Positions 50,728-62,555 of a DNA stretch of 64,000 bases are shown piece after piece (position 1 is the stretch's first letter; the number at the start of each line of letters is the position of its first letter). Below the pieces are notes generated by a model. That model was given only the letters and a program-made list of their open reading frames with translations, was not told the origin of the DNA and searched no databases. A program made the translations under genes and the position numbers. Location of the stretch: positions 5,394,001 through 5,458,000 of the forward strand of contig NC_045148.1 in NCBI RefSeq assembly GCF_008831285.2. Direction: 5' to 3'. This stretch comes from Nymphaea colorata. Its lineage: Eukaryota; Streptophyta; Magnoliopsida; Nymphaeales; Nymphaeaceae.

Positions 50728-50996
50728 AATCCAGAGAATAATTGATTATTGATTCCGCAGGGGCTTAACATAGTTGAATTTAAAAAGCCAAAAAGAATTA
50801 GACAAATGATTTGAAAAACATATAAAAGTTTTATCTACACATTAAATAATATCATGTTTTATAAATTAAAAATGTTTTATATAAAGATCACATGCATCCG
50901 TATGAGGCATTTTTTTGTGAAAAACGAGTATGGCTGCAATAGAACTAATTCCATGTGGTCCTTTCGTGCGTGCATGATGCTTATGTATGTGTGTTC

Positions 50997-51028
<32 letters not shown>

Positions 51029-51353
51029 CATTTTTTTCTTGCTTCGCTATTTGAGCCGGAAAGTGCAGGTATGTGTGAAGGAAGAAATAAGCTAGAGAAC
51101 CGATAGCAAAGCAGTGCTTTAACTCAGAAAGTTGTGAATAAAACATACTACATATAAGAATCAAAACAAAGCTTCACCCCACGTCCATCTTGCGTCTGAG
51201 TAATAACTTTTATCTACTAAAGAAGGGAAAATGTGATACTACTTGAATTCCTTCCACATTCACCTTATATATGGAATCCAATCTTATGTGTATTTGCTAT
51301 GCAAATCTAGTGTAATACATCAAATGATATAACTGATATCTTTTCTTTTTCTT
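49721..51353. other. Intergenic, no gene seen
   Basis: AT-rich sequence with (GA)n at 50308-50338 and short (GT)n(TA)n tracts at 50699-50727 and 50995-51028. No coding signature. Confidence 0.45.
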
Positions 51354-51361
51354 TATAAATA
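51354..51361 (+). promoter_or_regulatory. Possible TATA box of CAF1-like gene E
   Basis: TATAAATA preceded by a C/T-rich run, about 250 bp before the ATG at 51608. It would give a 5' UTR of about 220 nt with a CTCTCCCTCTCCC pyrimidine patch at 51482-51500. Confidence 0.35.
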
Positions 51362-51607
51362 TAATTCTTGATCTGTCAAAGATATCTGACAAGGATGGCA
51401 AGAAACGATTCTATAGAGATGGTTTGGATGGCAGGTAAGGAAGTAAGGGATGTGACTACAGTTATAGGATCTGTCGTTCCATCTCTCTCCCTCTCCCTTT
51501 CTCTCATAAAAGAAAACTGAGACGTCTACAGTTTTGCTGCAACTAAGATATTGTCTCCCTCTTTGCCTCTCTGCAAGATCATTCTTGCTTGACTGCATCA
51601 AGCCGCC

Positions 51608-52474
51608 ATGTCCAACAATAGCGTCATCATCAAGCGTGTCTGGAAAGACAATTTCGACGCCGAGATGAGAATCATCAGGGAAAGGACCATGATTGATCAT
51701 CCCTTCATTTCCCTCACCAGCCGTCTTCTGCTATGCAGTGGGAGGATCCCTATGGGAAATGAGTGGGGCAACTCGGACGTCAACTACGCATCTCTACTGC
51801 GGATGGACAACGTGTTCAAGAACATAGTGCAAGTGGGGGTTGCCTTGTGCGACAAACTAGGGAGGCTGCCACGCTGCAACGAGACCGGGAGGCCCTGCAT
51901 ATGGGAGTTCAACCTCATGCCGCTGGATGAATCAGCCAATAAACCTAAAATGATACGGAGCTTCTTGGACAACTTCTGCAGTGGGGTCAAAGTTGAGCAG
52001 TTGAGGAGCCAGGGAATCCATCCGGAACGCATGGCCGCCGAGCTCTGGCACTGTAGCTCGCTCATGAAGGAGAAGATCAGTTGGGTGGTTTTCAAAGGCG
52101 GACAGGACTTTGCCGCTCTGCTGAGGTGGACGAAACAAGGGGCTCAGGGCTTGCCGGTTGAGCAGAAGGAATTCTTTAAGCTGCTGGATCATTACTTCCC
52201 GATGTTCTACGACATGGCTGCGGTTATTGGCTTCGACCCGACGGCCGACGATGGAACAATCGACATCTCAGCCAAGTCAATTAATGTGGGGAGGGAGGAC
52301 GTACCTCCTTACGGAGCAGCGTCCGACAGCTTGCTGGCGTTGCAGATGTTCATGCGGATAAAGATGTCAAAAAAAGGCTCTGCGCTACTTGAGAAGAAGG
52401 CATGGGTGCTCTATGGCATCACATCTGAACGGGAAGCTAACGCTGTGCCTACATTTAACAACGCAGCTCTTTGA
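51608..52474 (+). CDS. CAF1-like protein E (presumed inactive deadenylase)
   Basis: An intronless frame of 288 codons from ATG 51608 (GCCGCCATGTC, as in gene C). CAF1 landmarks are VWKDNFDAEMRIIRE, IVQVGVALCDKLGRLPRC, CIWEFNLMPLDE, ISWVVFKGGQDFAALLRW, YFPMFYDMAAVIGF and GAASDSLLALQMF. The first motif Asp-x-Glu is Thr37-Ser38-Arg39. Asp167 and Asp240 are kept. The His before the last Asp is Tyr235, and the residue before Asp167 is Gln. The tail (TSEREANAVPTFNNAAL) matches C and D. It lies 9.5 kb from gene D, in opposite orientation to C and D, and is closest to gene C by eye. A full-length frame despite active-site loss suggests a maintained non-catalytic role. Confidence 0.93.
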   Translation: MSNNSVIIKRVWKDNFDAEMRIIRERTMIDHPFISLTSRLLLCSGRIPMGNEWGNSDVNYASLLRMDNVFKNIVQVGVALCDKLGRLPRCNETGRPCIWEFNLMPLDESANKPKMIRSFLDNFCSGVKVEQLRSQGIHPERMAAELWHCSSLMKEKISWVVFKGGQDFAALLRWTKQGAQGLPVEQKEFFKLLDHYFPMFYDMAAVIGFDPTADDGTIDISAKSINVGREDVPPYGAASDSLLALQMFMRIKMSKKGSALLEKKAWVLYGITSEREANAVPTFNNAAL

Positions 52475-53337
52475 TCATTAGGCTCGCTAGTTCTCCCACA
52501 GCTGTCTGAGTACTTTGGCAACCATAATATTGTTATTGCTTAATGATTCTGCCTCAAAAATTAAGGTTACAAGGTTTCATGAATCTGTTCCAATTTTTGT
52601 GCAGTTTCATTGAACAATAGCAATTTATTGCCAAACGATTCTTAGTGTCTTTCCCTTTGATTGCTTCTGCCAGCGTTTTCTTTGAGAGGCATCATAAATG
52701 GTGGTGCATGCTGTCCTCTTTGGCATAGTTTTCTATGCATATAGAACTCTAGAAATTTTGTACCTTCTGCTTTTTATCTCTTTTTCGATATCGAGTGCTT
52801 ACACGCATAGAAACCTAATTCTTGAATGCCTTTCATCTCCTTTTTATAAGAAGCAGTTTCATTTTCTTTTTAATTTGCAATTTCCTTTGGTCGACTCTTT
52901 TCTTTTTCTTTTTTTTTTCCAGTATACAATTCTATCGGTTACTTTTCCTAATTAACTAGTCAATCTTAAAGAATAATAACTTGTTTTTGTTGGGGCAATT
53001 CATCAGTGTTGCTATCTTGGAGAAGAGAATGATATATAGAGCAAGTGTGAGAATTCATCCATCCATTGAACATGACTATCTTTTGTTTGTTCATCCCAGC
53101 TATTTGGCCGGCTTCATTTAACTCGGTTTTCCTTTGTTTTACCGTTTGCATTATTGCAAATTCCTACACGATAAGTCGCTGTCATAATTTTAACATTCTT
53201 TGGTACAAATTTAAAATAACCATCATCTTCTTTAACAATTTCTTTGCTAATTAACTGCATCTAAAAATTTATCGCAAGAGCAAAATTCCAAGGTTAGCAT
53301 ATATATATATATATATATAGAAAGAGAGAGGAGAGAG
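52475..53337. other. 3' flank of gene E, no gene seen
   Basis: T-rich sequence with the presumed 3' UTR. A short (TA)n(GA)n tract lies at 53299-53337. Confidence 0.45.
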
Positions 53338-53641
53338 AAGTACGAGACCATTACATGCGAGATTTGTGAAAAATCAACTTTGCTATTGATTTTTCAAAGA
53401 TGGATGATTGAGATAAAATTAAAGAGAAAAAGTTGTTAATAAATGCTAAATGACTAAAATATCCTATCTTCTTTTCCTCATTGGGAGAAAATCAAGGAGA
53501 GAAAATTGTTAATTAATGCAAAATGACTAAAATATTTTACCTCAATTTTCTCCTTGGTTTTATGTTAGTCATCCATCTTCGAAAAATCAACCACTAAGAC
53601 GATTCTTATAGGGTTAACCTAAGGGTTTCATGTGTACCTCG
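53338..53641. mobile_element. MITE with long terminal inverted repeats
   Basis: TTGATTTTTCAAAGATGGATGA (53379-53405 region, 20 of its bases shown by position) is matched in inverse at about 53565-53595 (ATCCATCTTCGAAAAATCAA). The match extends outward to GTACGAGACC and GGTTAACC. The interior holds a direct repeat GTTAATAAATGC / GTTAATTAATGC followed by AAATGACTAAAATAT. No coding capacity. Confidence 0.7.
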
Positions 53642-54002
53642 ATTTAGTTCAGATAAATGATTGGAAGAAACAAAAGGGAGGAAAAAACATAGGGTAGATA
53701 TTTAGTACAAGCTTCCATCTTTGTCTCCCTGTTTTTCTGCCAAGTACACTTGACTGGAAAAGCTCTAATGCATAATTTATTCCTACTAGGTCAATGTATA
53801 CACATATAAATATATATGATGAATTAAAATTGGCGAGCTACTTTTATACCCAGATGGATTCTTTTTTGTTTTTTTGTCACAAAAATTGCCGAAAAAGATG
53901 CATTGGTGACTGCCACTTACTTGGTCATGGCTTACCTACGGAATAAGCCTTTTGTGATGATTTTTAACTTGACAAAAATTTTAAAGAACCACCATGTCTG
54001 AT

Positions 54003-54062
<60 letters not shown>

Positions 54063-54719
54063 ATGTATGTATGTATTGCAGCTTGCTCGAATGGGGTGAA
54101 TGTCCACATGGGCAGCCCATGTCATTGTTTTATTAACAGAAGCACCGATCAATTGCGTCGAGTGTGAGGCTGGGTTTTTTCTTTTTTGCAAGATTCTAAC
54201 CATGTCCATAAAATATGTTGAAAGCAAACATACCCAGTTTCTTGAAAAAAATAGCTCATTTTGAAATGTAAGAGAATGATAAAAAATACAAGGATTTCAA
54301 CCGGAGAACTCGAAGAGAGAGACATAGTTCAATCTTGTGGTGATCATCGATCCATGCATACATGGTCATAAATTAGCAAGATGCATGAAACTAGGTCATA
54401 TATTTAACAAATATCCGATTTTTTGAGGTTTATTTGTGGTTTAGGACGTGACCCTAGATCCAATGTAGTTTAAATATGAACTGAGTTCAATCAGAAATTC
54501 AATATTGAAATTTTTGATCTAAAAACCTTATTTGAGTTCATATAATAATCCAAGGATTGATCCAAAAATCCAATCGAAGTTCAAATCAGGTAAAATTGTA
54601 GCTTTGTATATAACAATGTTCCAATTTCTGTGCGCTTCTCTTTCCATTGTTGCAATTTTTTTTTTTGAAGCTTAAAATATGAGGCTTGTGCATTCTCAGG
54701 TTAGGTATCCATAGTCTCG
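53642..54719. other. Intergenic, no gene seen
   Basis: AT-rich, with a (TA)n tract at 54008-54051 followed by (GT)n and (GTAT)n up to 54076. Confidence 0.5.
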
Positions 54720-55440
54720 TATGCATTCTTTTGGATGAACACATACAATTTGCATCACAGGAATTACTTAAACATCTTTTACAACCTTGTAATTAGCGAC
54801 GTGAGAAAAAACATTCCCAAAAGGTATGGGTGCTATATGACCAGCATTTAATAGTGCTTGTAGCTCAGCCGCTCATGTTGTTTATCTATACCTAATGTTT
54901 TTGTTTCATCATGATTCTGAAGTCCAAGATGAATACCAAACTATTGAACTCAAGTTGTTTCTACAATCAAGAGCACTATTTCAGATGCTTGCTAATTTCA
55001 AAGACATTTTTTTTTAAAATTTTTCCAAGAGTTGTGCATCTTCTCTTTACAAATTGAAATATGTAGTGTGATGTGTTAGGAACTGGATTTAGACATTAAA
55101 CAAGTGACTGCTGGTTGTAATATCATGCTTTCTTGGTCATTTTTCCACGTAGAGGTTTCACTTAATTTTGTTCAGATTGGCTGATTACCTTCCTTAGAGA
55201 AAAAAGGTTCTTTATTAAGGATTCTCTTGTGAAGTTTGTTTCATTCATAGAATCATCTTGAAAGATCTAACGTCAACAAACATTATGCCAGTTAAGGGCT
55301 GAGACAGTTCTTTCTACTATTTGTCTAGTGTGGGGAACTATTGATTTTCTTTTTTCAGTATATGAAAATTGAATTTGAAACTGACTTTTCCCTATAATTT
55401 TATCTAAAATTATGCATACGTTGTTACCTCCCCTCCCGGT
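54720..55440. repeat. Segmental duplication, copy 2, left part
   Basis: Matches 46760-47940 without the GC-rich insert. The match stops at the compound microsatellite 55445-55641 and resumes at about 60501. Confidence 0.85.
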
Positions 55441-55442
55441 TA

Positions 55443-55645
<203 letters not shown>

Positions 55646-57085
55646 AAGGAACGTTGCCGCATCCGATGTACCGGACAACAGCAACGATGGACGGTCGGCC
55701 ATCGCTGCATTCTTCATGCCATTAAAAAATTAAAAAAATTCGTAAGAGAGGAATAACAGCATGCTCATCCCATTTCCCTGGTTCCCCCTTTCATCTCTCT
55801 CTCCTACCTTTCTCATGCTCTATCCCCTTCTTCTTTTTCCTGTCTCCGGCTTGAAACCCTCCCCACTGTGGACTGCCATCCGACAAACGGCATCGTGTTT
55901 CCCATTCGAGAATGAAGAAGCACATTGAGGGAGAGAAGGTTGGATCGTGGACACCCACCTGCTATTTCTTTTGAATTTTTCTTTCTTTTCATCTTTACTT
56001 TGAATTGATTGAGTTTTATTGGAATCTCTTTGGTCATTCGGAAGCTCAGTGCTAGTGTGCAGTTCCCCGCATTTTTGGTGGCATTATTTCTCTCTCCATA
56101 CCTTGCGCACTCATGCCTATACCGTGTGCCTTTTCTTCCCCACATGAAGTCTCCTTTCTTCCTTCCATTTTCTTCTCCTCCCCGCTATTGCTTGTTTCTG
56201 AAATGCCATGATCTGTACGTGATATGCATGGTTGGAAGTTGGAACTTGGTTCTATATTTAATCTCAATTTGATTGTATTGCATGTTATATCCATCATTTG
56301 ATCCATTTACATATATATTTTCACTTTTGACATTATTTTGTAGATATTACATATTTGACATTTTTTGTCCGCATGCTTATGTATCATTTCACATCACTGC
56401 GTTATGTGTCGCTTCACAGGCTTAGTTTGTCACTTCACATCAACACACTTAACAACAATGGTTTCTGCAGTGTTTAGTCAAATTCCTAAACCAGGCCAAT
56501 GATTTTGAAATAAATTTACAATACAATTTTTAGCAATAATTGGTGAAAGCTATATACTTCTAAGAGGATTTATGAACTCAGATGCAGCTCTTTTTCTGTT
56601 CTCTTTTGAAGTCTCCACAAATAGCTTGTTGAGATTCATATCTATTATGTCGACAATCTATGCAAAAATGAATTATAAATTGCACATTTCAATCTATGAG
56701 AAACTAACAACGTTTCATCGTTTGAACTCCATTTGCAGGAATGATGTTGTAATGTTTTTTTATGCTTTTGTATAGCTCAAGAAGTGTGATGCTATCGATG
56801 TTTGGGTGGGTGTAACTTTGTTATGACATGCAGGGAAGGTTACGTTATGACATCAGCTTGTCCATTACCTTGTTTTAAGTTGTTTCATTGGTGAATGCTG
56901 TTGTACCAATCAAATTCAAAATAAGTATATTCTTATTGTGGAAGTTAATGTGCCCATTTTAAAGTTTTTAAAAATTATAGTTCACATATCTTGGATGCCA
57001 TATTATGTAATCTAAAGAGGTCTATACTGAACATATTCATTGGATAGCTATTTCATAAGGTTAATTTATATATACTAGTGACTAT

Positions 57086-57089
<4 letters not shown>

Positions 57090-57152
<63 letters not shown>
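57090..57152. repeat. (TA)n microsatellite
   Basis: About 31 TA units. Confidence 0.97.
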
Positions 57153-57154
<2 letters not shown>

Positions 57155-57284
57155 TGAGGAAAATCTTTTGGTAAAAAAACATGTAAAATGAATTTGCATA
57201 GAACCAGTCACGAAATTGATGACACTAACAAACAAAAGTAATAGTAATAACTCTTGTCAAATTCTGTTCTCATAGTCGTTGTCT

Positions 57285-57515
57285 TTAGGTTAAGATGTTC
57301 CTCTTAGAAGAAGAAAAAACAAGGAGACCCTTAGTATGAACCCAATGCCTGCTTAGATGAAAATGACTGAGGAACATTCGATATACGCCTAAGGACTTTG
57401 GAGCTTCTGCTCCGTATAGAAGAATGGTGTAGTTATGCTTGCTGACGGTTTTTTGCTCCTTGCCTCTTCCAGGATGACTAGAGACTAACTCAGCCACATT
57501 AAGCACTCCCTGAAA
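57285..57515 (-). other. Possible exon of unknown gene
   Basis: On the minus strand a T-rich stretch ends in TTTCAG at about 57511. The frame after it, starting GVLNVAELVSSHPGRGKEQK and ending near 57285, is less AT-rich than its surroundings. It looks like an exon with an acceptor site, but I do not recognise the family, and no neighbouring exon could be joined to it. It may be a fragment carried with the inserted block. Confidence 0.25.
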
Positions 57516-59296
57516 CGCATCAACCAAATACATGAACATATGGATATGATAATGTAAACGTGGATAAATGATAATAATTTCCAAAGTAAGCTTTGTTTGC
57601 TGCCATGAGATCTACAAACATGTTTCTGATGGAAGACATGATACATAACTATATGCTATTATCAGAAAAATAATTTAGTATCTAGTTTTAACTCCACTGC
57701 AGTTAACCAACTTAGCAGCCATATATGAGGCCAAAAGCAAAAGTGTACTTAACGAAAACTGTCAATGCATTTGGTGTATCTGCATTGCAGCCAAGAATAA
57801 AGCATCTCATATTTATTCTAAAGAATTTGATCATATGACCTTAAAATGCTTTTAGATTTTCAGATTCGAAGACCATTAAAGAACCTCCCAACAACAAATG
57901 ACAAAAAATGTAACATTAAGAATGTGTGGTAATAAATCGGTTGGCACCATAACAAACATATATGCAAAACAATCACAGGGGAAACAAATCGGTTGGCAAA
58001 AACATTGGAAAATATCGATAAAAAGGGCCACGTCTAGGGCCTTTTAACAGATTATAGTCTCTAAAGTAGTTGATATTGGAAGAGAATCACCTTTCAAGGC
58101 AAATCCCTACAATGATTTATAGGAAAAATGGTATTACCCTCTCACTTTGGATGAGTTTCCTATTCTTCATCACAATGTAGTAACAGGAAACTTGATCATG
58201 AGGCATGGGAATATGGGAGAAGTGAGGATAGAGAAAGCTTGCCCGCAACAAAGGTAATCACTAAATTTGAGAAAAAAAAATCACAAGCATTGACATGCAA
58301 GAGAAATCAGAAAAAAGACTACAGCCAGGGATTCGATGCCCACCATATCCATATGCCACTGCACTTCTCTGTTTAACCCCTCCACCAGGCAGTGTGATTT
58401 ATCCACCATAAAACTCAAACTAAATGGTAATATAACATTGTGCTGCAAGAAGGGTAAAAGCCAAATATATATCTATATATATCTATATATATATATATAT
58501 ATATATGAACGATAAAGGGGCAGTGTCAACTTTATCCACTCCATATGGCAAAGATTTTTTATCATCAAAGGCTTGGCAAAAGTAACTAAACCTCCAAAAT
58601 ATTTGTCAGAAAACCATCTACCATTCTCCCAAAACCTGCAGTTGCATTAAAGATGACACCAAGATCAGCTGCAAGAGAGAACCAGTTGGCTAACAAGAAT
58701 CTAAATGTATAACTCTTACGTACGAGTATAATGATGTAAGAATATGAAATTAGAATAGTCTCTAAGGATCATAAAATAGATGAATCTATAAGATGAAAAG
58801 GAAAACCCAATGCATCTGTAACATTGACTAAACCTGATTCTTCCGTGCCATCAACTCCCCCATTTGAACTTCCCCCACTGCAGTGCCTTACTCCAATGTG
58901 TGTTCTCAACTACTAGAACCCCTTTTACCATCTACCCAAAGCCAGACAGCCAAAGAGAGAAAAATGGATGAAACAGTGATAGAGAGAGACATGGGGAACA
59001 TTGAGGAAGAGACATTTTACTTGTCACTGTTGGAAAGAGAGAAAGAGCGAGAGGTGTCTGTCAGCTGGTCTCCAATGGTCTCCACCATCAACTGCTGGGG
59101 GTTAGTTTAAAGGAAGAAGGGCTAGAGATAGAAGCAAAGGGGAAGAAAGGGAGAGAATGGAGAGACCGAGCTCTATATGCCACTCCTATGTATGTAACGA
59201 GTGTATGTCAGATGTAGACCCTATTATCAGTATGAACATTTACTTTCATGTCCAAACATTGCATATACATGCACATGAAATAATAAATAGATATGA

Positions 59297-59632
59297 AATA
59301 ACAAATAAGAATGATATAATCTTTATGAGATAACAAAACATTTATAAGATAATGAGATAAAGGACAAATGATGAGATAATACTAAACATAAATATGAGAT
59401 AATGTTTATGAGATAATAAAAAATTTATGAGATAATGCAATACTGGATGGATGTAAGTGAAAACACTAAATATAAGTATGAGATAATGCTTATGAGATAA
59501 TAAAATGTTTATGAGATAATGACATAACATACATATGTACAAGATAACACTAAACATAAGCATCAGATAATGTTTATGATATAATAAAATATTTATGAAA
59601 AAATGAGATAAAGCTATGAGCAGGATAAAAAA
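59297..59632. repeat. 84-bp minisatellite, four copies
   Basis: Units start at about 59297, 59381, 59465 and 59549 (for example ACTAAACATAAATATGAG, ACTAAATATAAGTATGAG, ACTAAACATAAGCATCAG). Each contains several GAGATAAT or similar subunits. The first copy is the most diverged. Confidence 0.85.
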
Positions 59633-60496
59633 TGTTTTTTTACTACTTAAAGGGGTATATTGGTTATAAGGATATGCATATATAGATTGACATTTTTTAC
59701 TTATCGAGTTCACAAATCTTCTTTTTGCAGTTTTCTTTTTTGTCTACAATTTTTTTTTGTATTAATCATGGATTTTTTTTCATTAGTAAAATGGCACATG
59801 AAATTTTATACACGGGAATGGTGTATATGACCAGCTTCAGAGAATGGGACGGAGAAAAGAGTGAGTAATGAGGAGAAATTGATTCTCCAAGAGGGGATCC
59901 CATCGGGTGTCATTTCCCTTTTTGTCCTTTTTGGATCAGATGGGCACGATGAAATCTGCCAGATACGTTGCTGCAATGCTATGTCATTTCGACTATACTG
60001 AAAAAATCCACCACTCAATCTAACATCCACATAACCCAAGGCTGCTGAGGATAGATTAGCCATCAAAAACTCATTAGCAGGGCTTCCTTTCATCTCTCAA
60101 TGGTCTCCCCCTCCTCCAATGCTGTCAAGCTCTCAATCTACCACTTTAAATGCTCTACAGGCCGGTCGTAGATCGGATCCATCCATAGGCCTGACCAGAA
60201 ATCATTTGTCTACAACAGATCCGATTCATGCGAGTAGTCGAACAACAAGCATGCATCAATCAAATAAATCTTTCTGTTATTTCTTCCTGAACTATCTTCT
60301 TGAAGTAGATAGTCAATCTGGTTCTAGGGCTTCCTGATCCAACTCATCCCCGTCATCACAAGCTGTGATGATAGGAAAATGAATCGCATTACATGGATGC
60401 TTAATGTTTGGGAGTTTGACTATACCTATAGTGGCATTGACAGAACCCGACAACTTCAACACTGACTATTGTCAGGCTTCAATGATACGTCCATTT

Positions 60497-60535
<39 letters not shown>

Positions 60536-61289
60536 AGAGAGAGGGAGTTGTTTATTACATTTAACTAATTTGTGCTAATAGCAGTAGCAATTACTAGCTG
60601 TTAATAGTATCAATTGCAAAAATTAGCCATTTACTGTTCGTTTGTTATAAGTGGACTTTTACTAAGGGGGTATCTAATGGACTAAAATTTATAAGAATTT
60701 TTTAAATGTGACTAAAAATTTTCCAGAATCTAGACTTGATTTGCAAAAAATGTCGCTAGGATAAAGATTGGACCCTAGTGGTCCGACTTTTTTCCGCCAA
60801 GTTTTTTTTTGGCTTGTCATTTTCTTCATACATCTCATTTTCATTGGTGTGGAATGAGAGAACTTTTGTCTCTCTTGGCAGGGATGTGTTGATTGCACCA
60901 AAGTCTTGGAGTCTATGGTGGAGGATAGACCTTTGGACTTCACTAGATTTTCTACTACATTGAGTTCCCTAACACCTATTCAATGACGACCATGATTTGG
61001 AGCTTCATCCAAGCAAGGGTGGAGCCAGGATTTTTTTCAGGGGTGGGCCAAACGATCCGCGGGTCAGGCGAAGAGGAGTGACGGGTAGGGCCAAGAGGAG
61101 CGATGGGTTGAGCCAAACTAAAAAAATTGATTTTTTCAATATAATTTTTTTTTCCTACGCTTACCTGGGCCATGGCCCAGGCAGCCCCCCTCCCTCTGCC
61201 CCTGCATCCAGGTCAAATGCCATGAGAAATGCATCAAGTTCTATAGAATGAGGTCTGTTGGGGTTCAGCCAAACAATTTAGTATTTATA

Positions 61290-61690
61290 TTCCTTTTCAT
61301 GATGAAGACGTACTACTTCTTGGTTAATCGCCACAAGGAAAGAATTGTTCATGGGAAATGTTTGGAAATGAACTTGAGCGTGATGATTATTTGCATAATG
61401 CCTTGGTTAATTTATGCACAAAATGCAGTGATTTGGGGTCCACATTACAAGTGTTTGATGAAATATCTCAAACAAATTTAGCCACTTAGAGTGTGTTGTT
61501 GCATGGATATTTTGTCTATTTGCAGAAGTTGTTCAATGAAATGCTTGAACAAAACATAGTCTCATCGAATATGATGCTTGGTGGATTTGCAAGGTTGGGG
61601 CTGCTCGAACTTGATCTCTTTTTCAAGTGACTCCTAGAAGGGATTTCTTTTGTGGAGCATGATGGTCTCCAACTATATCCATAGCAGGTA
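61290..61690 (+). pseudogene. PPR protein pseudogene, copy 2
   Basis: Twin of 48555-48950. The frame reads LHNALVNLCTKCSDLGSTLQ then VFDEISQTNLAT, a TAG at 61487-61489 at the Trp position, then VLLHGYFV. NEMLEQNIVSSNMMLGGFAR and LGLLEL follow, a second PPR repeat that copy 1 has lost more completely. The stop at the same codon as copy 1 shows it was already dead before duplication. Confidence 0.88.
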
Positions 61691-62282
61691 GGCATCAAGC
61701 ATGGAGGAAGATGTGGGCTACGTGTGGGTGATTTCCCATAGGGACCTAAAAAAGGTTCTTACATTCAGATTATGTTTTAGAGCAATTTTTCTCATCTACA
61801 TATTGATGCCCTTGAAAATTTTATACCTATTCTCCCCTAGCCAGAAGTTTCTGTATCCAGTTCCCCTAGTAGGCATGTGATCCATTGGAGCTACTTTACA
61901 AGGTGCAAGTTTCTGGTGCCCATCCAGCAAGACCATGGCTAGCGAGCAGGCCCGTTAGATGAGGCTGAAGAGGAGAAAGAGCAGCTGGCCATTCCCGGCA
62001 CTTAGAAAGAACCACTAAAGGTGTTTCCCTACAGCATCAACTTCTGCTGTTGGCACAGTGATGCCTGACACTTGGAGGGTAGGGAAGAGCAACAACTTAT
62101 GCTGGCATTTTGCAAAGACTGGAACACGTCCCTTTCTAAATTCCAAAAGTGTGTGTGTGTGTGTGTGTATAAATATAAATAAATATATATATATATATAT
62201 ATATATACATAGTAAATTCCAAAAAGAGCTGCATTTTTTTATAGGTGTACGTGTGTGTGTGTGTCTTTTTATATATATGAGC

Positions 62283-62496
62283 AAATGGTTACTCTTGCTA
62301 TATAACCAAGGCTATCCATCTGATACAAATGGATGGCTGAGAGAAAAAAGTGGATAAAAATGTGGGAGCTAATAATAGATGACAAAAATGTCCATCACCT
62401 TTTTCTCCTTGTTTTTTTTTAAACATCCATCATGGTAGATCAAACAGTCCTTATTAGATGGCTAGGTGATTCTAAAAAGCTAGAGTCACCATTCAT
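62283..62496. mobile_element. MITE, about 210 bp
   Basis: The left end AATGGTTACTCTTGCTAT is matched in inverse by the right end (AAGCTAGAGTCACCATT). The interior is non-coding. Flanks are TA-rich. Same family as 36195-36420 by its GAATCACC-TAGC inner terminus. Confidence 0.62.
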
Positions 62497-62500
62497 TTTT

Positions 62501-62504
<4 letters not shown>

Positions 62505-62551
<47 letters not shown>
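62505..62551. repeat. (TA)n microsatellite
   Basis: About 23 TA units just right of the MITE. A further TA tract lies at 62183-62207. Confidence 0.96.
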
Positions 62552-62555
<4 letters not shown>

